46,622 bases of DNA from an uncultured Coriobacteriia bacterium (GTDB lineage Bacteria > Actinomycetota > Coriobacteriia > Coriobacteriales > QAMH01): assembly GCA_959608885.1 (NCBI GenBank), contig CAUHSG010000015.1:1-46622 (forward strand), given 5' to 3'. Below are positions 42,976-46,622 of the stretch, in pieces (the stretch's first letter is position 1; every line of letters starts with the position of its first letter). The notes beneath the pieces were generated by a model. It saw only the letters and a program-made list of their open reading frames with translations. It did not search any database and was not told where the DNA came from. Position numbers and translations under genes: made by a program.

Positions 42976-42985
42976 GCCTTGGTGA

Positions 42986-44038
42986 CTAGGCGATTTCGAC
43001 GACCCAGCCTTCGGGACCTTCGATCTCGCCGCTTTGGATGCCGGTGAGCGTCTCACGCAGCTTGGTCATGACAGGGCCGGGCTTCTCCATCCCGCTGATT
43101 TCGATGACCTCGTCGTTGTAGGTGATCTTGCCGACGGGGCTGATGACGGCTGCCGTGCCGCACAGACCGGCCTCGACGAAATCACCGGCCTCGACCTCGC
43201 TCATCTTGACGGGGCGCTCGTCGACCTTCATGCCGAGCATGTCGCGTGCGACGACCACGAGCGAACGACGCGTGATGGAAGGCAGGATGGAGTCCGTGTG
43301 GCTCTGCGGAACGACGAGCGTGCCCTCCTTGTTCACGAAGATGATGTTGGCGCCGCCAGCCTCCTCGACGTAGGTGCGGCTCTGCGAATCGAGGTAGAGG
43401 TTCTCGGCAAAGCCGTTGGCATGGGCCTCGACGTTAGCCTGGAGGCTCATCGCATAGTTGAGGCCCGCCTTGATGTTGCCTGTGCCGCGCGGCGCGGCGC
43501 GATCGTAGGCGCTCACGCAGATGTGGATGGGCACGGCACCGCCCTTGTAGTACGGACCGACGGGTGTGACGAGAATGCGGAACTGGTATTCGTCAGCTGG
43601 CTTGACGCCGATGACCTTGCCCGATGCGAACATGAAGGGGCGGATGTAGAGCGTGGCACCACTCCCGAAGGGCGGAACCCAGGCCTCGTTGGCCTTGACG
43701 ACTTCCTTGACGGCTTCGATGAAGCGCTCCTTGGGGAAGGGCGGCATGCAGAGACGTTCGGCCGTCTCGTACATGCGGTCTGCGTTGAGGTCGGGACGGA
43801 AGCAGACGATCGATCCGTCTTCGGTCGTGTAGGCCTTGAGGCCCTCGAAACACTCCTGACAGTAGTGCAGGATGCCAGCGCATTCGCTTATGGTGATGCT
43901 GTGATCGGGCGTAAGCTCGCCTGCGCCCCAGGCACCGTCCTTGTACTCGCAGACGTAGCTGAAGTCAGTCTCCATGTAGCTGAAGCTCAACTCGCCCCAA
44001 TCCAGGTCCTTCTTCTGCGTCACGGCAATCATCTCCAT
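42986..44038 (-). CDS. ilvE: Branched-chain amino acid aminotransferase
   Basis: 350 aa, the long (BCAT group II-like) form. The PLP lysine is in GNIKAGLNYAMS. Substrate and cofactor segments CFEGLKAY, RPFMFASG and YVEEAGGANIIFV, plus GLCGTAAVISPVG near the end, are typical. It interconverts leucine, isoleucine and valine with their keto acids. ATG 44038 is used; ATG 44032 is also possible. A -10-like TAGAAT lies on the minus strand near 44075. Confidence 0.93.
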   Translation of the reverse strand: MEMIAVTQKKDLDWGELSFSYMETDFSYVCEYKDGAWGAGELTPDHSITISECAGILHYCQECFEGLKAYTTEDGSIVCFRPDLNADRMYETAERLCMPPFPKERFIEAVKEVVKANEAWVPPFGSGATLYIRPFMFASGKVIGVKPADEYQFRILVTPVGPYYKGGAVPIHICVSAYDRAAPRGTGNIKAGLNYAMSLQANVEAHANGFAENLYLDSQSRTYVEEAGGANIIFVNKEGTLVVPQSHTDSILPSITRRSLVVVARDMLGMKVDERPVKMSEVEAGDFVEAGLCGTAAVISPVGKITYNDEVIEISGMEKPGPVMTKLRETLTGIQSGEIEGPEGWVVEIA

Positions 44039-44129
44039 CCATCGGCCGTGTGTTCACATAGCCATTGATTCTATAGCAAATGTCCTCGCGTGCGTCCTTC
44101 TTTTGATATGCGAAACGAGGGTTTAACCT

Positions 44130-46412
44130 TTACTTCTCGCGGTTGTAGTTGATGAGGCACCCCGCCTTGACGATGGCGCGCTCCTCGTTCGTCATGTCCG
44201 CGATCGACAGTTCGATCTCGCGTGCACCGGCATCACCGATGACGAAGGCGCGAATCTGGGACAGGTCGCCATCGAGCGTATCGCGTATGCCCGGGACGAA
44301 AACCCAGTCGTCCACGTTGAGCAGCTCGACATCACCGGCGTACTGGAAGGGGAGCATGCCCCAGTTCATGCAGTTGCTGCGATAACGCTTGGTGGCGTAA
44401 TCCTCGGTGATGTTCGCCAGCGCACCGAGTACGCGCTGACAGCTTGCCGCCTGCTCGCGTGCCGAGCCGTCACCGGGCTTACGCGCGTAGATGGTCGAGC
44501 CGATCTCGATGCTGCCCGCATCGATGCCCTCGAAGCCCGCGATGCCGTGGATGACCTCGTAGACTGCGGAAAGCTCGTCGGGTAGCTCGCCGGCCAGACG
44601 TGTCTGCTCGAAATCACGCACCTGTTTGGCACGGCGCACGTAGTCGGGATCGCGACGCGAGAGCGTAAACTCGGCAAGTCCCAGGGGATTGGAGCGATAC
44701 GAGGAGGTCTCGCCGCTCGGGATGAGCTCGTCGGTCGTCGTGACTTCGTCCTCGATCTTGGAGACGATGCGCAGCAAGATGTTGTCGGCCAGCGGCTCTT
44801 GCTCGGGCCAATCCTTGATGTTGGGGCCGTAGCGCAGCTCCTGCTCGTCATTTGCCTTGCCGAATCCCCAGTACACGCGGGACTGATAGGCGCGGTCGTC
44901 GTAGTTGTAAGCGGGGATATCGCCCCAGCAGTCGAGTTCGGTCGCGCTCGTGAGCTTGCCGCCATTTGCGGCTGTTGCTGCGATCGATCGCGCGTCCATG
45001 AGGGCGACGGCGGCCATCTGGCCGTTTTGCGGTTTGGAACCCTCGCGGTTGGGGAAGTTGCGCGTCGCATGGCGTATGGACAGGGCATTGTGTGCCGGAG
45101 TGTCGCCCGCGCCAAAGCACGGGCCGCAAAATGCCGTGCGCACGATGGCACCGGCATCCATGAGGTCGGCGAGCAGCCCCTTGCGGTCGAGGTCGACGAA
45201 GACCGGCTGCGAGGACGGATATACCGAGAGATAGAACTCGTCGTATCCGGTCGAAGCACCCTTGAGCGCATGGGCTGCTTCGACGATGTTGCTGTAAGTG
45301 CCGCCGGCGCATCCGGCGATGACCCCTTGCTGGCAGGCGAGCTTGCCATCGCTCGTCACCTTGTCGAGCAGGCTGAAATGCGCGCGTCCCTCGGCGACCT
45401 TCTCGGCGGCAATTTCCGTTTCGCGCAGGATGTCCTCGAGGTTCTCGTAGAGCGCATCGATCGTGTAGGCGTTGGAAGGGTGGAAGGGCAGGGCGATCAT
45501 AGGCTTGATTGTCGAGAGGTCGACCTCGACGAGTGCGTCGTAGTAGGCGACGCGGGCCGGTTTGAGCTCGCGGTAATCGTCGGCGCGCTTGTGCAGGTCG
45601 AGCCATACCTTCGTGTCGCCATCAGTTTGCCAGACGCTGCTCAGGCAGGTCGTCTCGGTCGTCATGACGTCGATGCCGTTGCGGTAGTCGGTGGGAAGCG
45701 ACGCGATGCCGGGGCCGACGAACTCCATGACCTTGTTCTTCACGAAGCCGGACTTGTAGACGGCGCTCACGATGGCAAGCGCCACGTCCATCGGTCCGAC
45801 ACCGGGCTGGGGTGCTCCCGTGAGGTAGATCGCGACGATATCGGGATAGGCGATGTCGTAGGTGTCGCCGAGCAGCTGCTTGTCGAGTTCGCCGCCACCT
45901 TCGCCGATGGCCATTGTGCCCAGTGCTCCGTAGCGGGTATGGGAATCGCTGCCGAGGATCATCTTGCCGCAACCGGCGAAGTTCTCGCGCATGAACTGGT
46001 GGATGACGGCGATGTGCGGCGGTACGTAGATGCCGCCGTACTTCTTGGCGGCGGATAGGCCGAAGAAGTGGTCGTCGTCATTGATCGTGCCGCCCACGGC
46101 GCACAGCGAGTTATGGCAGCAGGTGAGCACATAGGGGAGGGGAAAGCGCTCCATGCCGGATGCACGCGCGGTCTGGATGATGCCGACGTAGGTGATGTCG
46201 TGGCTTGCCATCGCGTCGAATTTGATGCGCAAGTGCTCGAGGTCATCCGTGACGGTATGCGCGGAGAGGATGGAGTGGGCGATCGTGCCCTCGCGCGCAT
46301 GGTCGCGCTCTGCTGGCGTGATCCCCAGCTGATCCAGACGCTGCGCCTCGTCTTCCGTGACGAGCTGCGTTCCATCGACGAGATATACGCCTTTTGCAGT
46401 GAGCTTTACCAT
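44130..46412 (-). CDS. YbhJ-like aconitase-family hydratase
   Basis: 760 aa. It belongs to the aconitase superfamily: cluster cysteines are in VIAGCAGGTYSNI and AFCGPCFGAGD, with a substrate loop GSDSHTRYGALG near residue 155 and a swivel domain at the C-terminus (YATKRYRSNCMNWGMLPF). The length and overall pattern are those of E. coli YbhJ ('hydratase', about 753 aa), not of AcnA or AcnB. The true substrate is unsettled. Start ATG 46412 has AAGGGAT upstream. The gene is divergent from a transporter whose N-terminus resembles organic-anion/sodium antiporters, which fits import and use of a tricarboxylate-like compound. Confidence 0.88.
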   Translation of the reverse strand: MVKLTAKGVYLVDGTQLVTEDEAQRLDQLGITPAERDHAREGTIAHSILSAHTVTDDLEHLRIKFDAMASHDITYVGIIQTARASGMERFPLPYVLTCCHNSLCAVGGTINDDDHFFGLSAAKKYGGIYVPPHIAVIHQFMRENFAGCGKMILGSDSHTRYGALGTMAIGEGGGELDKQLLGDTYDIAYPDIVAIYLTGAPQPGVGPMDVALAIVSAVYKSGFVKNKVMEFVGPGIASLPTDYRNGIDVMTTETTCLSSVWQTDGDTKVWLDLHKRADDYRELKPARVAYYDALVEVDLSTIKPMIALPFHPSNAYTIDALYENLEDILRETEIAAEKVAEGRAHFSLLDKVTSDGKLACQQGVIAGCAGGTYSNIVEAAHALKGASTGYDEFYLSVYPSSQPVFVDLDRKGLLADLMDAGAIVRTAFCGPCFGAGDTPAHNALSIRHATRNFPNREGSKPQNGQMAAVALMDARSIAATAANGGKLTSATELDCWGDIPAYNYDDRAYQSRVYWGFGKANDEQELRYGPNIKDWPEQEPLADNILLRIVSKIEDEVTTTDELIPSGETSSYRSNPLGLAEFTLSRRDPDYVRRAKQVRDFEQTRLAGELPDELSAVYEVIHGIAGFEGIDAGSIEIGSTIYARKPGDGSAREQAASCQRVLGALANITEDYATKRYRSNCMNWGMLPFQYAGDVELLNVDDWVFVPGIRDTLDGDLSQIRAFVIGDAGAREIELSIADMTNEERAIVKAGCLINYNREK

Positions 46413-46528
46413 AAATCATCCCTTCGGTATAACAAATTCGAATAATTCGACCTGCAATTCTTGCTCTGCGCTGCAGGCTCAATGGTATAGTTAACACTCG
46501 ATTGTACTAAAGCGCTCTGGAATATCCT

Positions 46529-46622
46529 ATGGAACTTGGCCAAACACTTCCCATATGGAGCATCATCCCCTTCGCGGGCATGCTGCTGTCCATCGCCATC
46601 TTCCCGCTCGTCAGGGCCGAGT
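46529..46622 (+). CDS. Start of an integral membrane transporter (sodium:proton antiporter or citrate-transporter-like), cut by window end
   Basis: Only 31 codons are visible: MELGQTLPIWSIIPFAGMLL, then a hydrophobic helix ending FPLVRAE. This opening resembles sodium:proton antiporters of the ion-transporter superfamily found in anaerobes. A -10-like TATAGT is at 46486-46491 in the shared divergent region with the YbhJ-like gene. The ribosome site is weak, so the start is tentative. Confidence 0.55.
   Translation, partial: MELGQTLPIWSIIPFAGMLLSIAIFPLVRAE

Noticed and set aside
1..46622. tRNA or rRNA genes
   Set aside because: I scanned for T-arm-like GTTCGA.TC strings with matching acceptor stems and found none outside coding sequence (for example 810-820 lies inside the methyltransferase gene).

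Overview
The window is about 60% G+C over most of its length. It has high-GC codon use, ordinary Shine-Dalgarno sites and dense gene packing on both strands. The gene set combines a bile salt hydrolase, a free-standing TrpB2-type tryptophan synthase beta chain, large hybrid histidine kinases, a bacterial Elp3, an AmtB-GlnK pair, YhdT-PanF, an AdaA-AlkA fusion and a YbhJ-type hydratase. This suggests a gut-associated high-GC Gram-positive bacterium, most likely of the class Coriobacteriia (Eggerthella-like). That assignment is inference from gene content; no rRNA or other marker is present.

Layout. (1) About 1-6750 is a defence and accessory island, visibly richer in A+T up to about 5.2 kb. 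It holds a 5'-truncated MmeI-like DNA methyltransferase, a DUF262/DUF1524 (GmrSD-like) gene broken by one in-frame TGA, a small unknown gene, a decayed VapBC toxin-antitoxin pair, and an abortive-infection (Abi_2, HEPN-motif) gene. A two-hairpin small RNA precedes the Abi gene, and a helix-turn-helix gene carrying a perfect 51-bp internal duplication follows it. (2) 6.9-9.8 kb holds trpB behind a classical attenuation leader (a peptide with three consecutive Trp codons, then a terminator hairpin). A bile salt hydrolase runs divergently and has a direct-repeat operator candidate. (3) 9.8-19.4 kb holds a double-receiver hybrid kinase, a PAS-GGDEF diguanylate cyclase, aldA, an alpha/beta hydrolase and an ada-alkA/ogt alkylation-repair pair. 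(4) 19.4-23.1 kb is a rearranged zone: a VapBC/FitAB-type module sits between a surface-protein gene lacking its signal peptide and a truncated CPBP protease gene. (5) 23.4-32.8 kb holds small lipoproteins (two of them paralogues), a three-gene NarL-type sensory operon with an atypical 7TM kinase, an Imm-5-like protein and a second hybrid kinase. (6) 32.8-46.6 kb is mostly housekeeping: amtB-glnK, rsmJ, a HIT protein, yhdT-panF, a Trm9-like methyltransferase divergent from elp3, murB, an orphan KwaB-like protein, ilvE, a YbhJ-type hydratase, and the start of a transporter.

The observations I find most interesting are these: the Elp3 / Trm9-like pair, a possible bacterial wobble-uridine mcm5U route; the small RNA-Abi-HTH cassette; the trpB leader peptide; a 149-nt nested inverted-repeat element before rsmJ; and two copies of a hairpin element (37.9 and 38.9 kb) whose outer arms differ in sequence but stay complementary.
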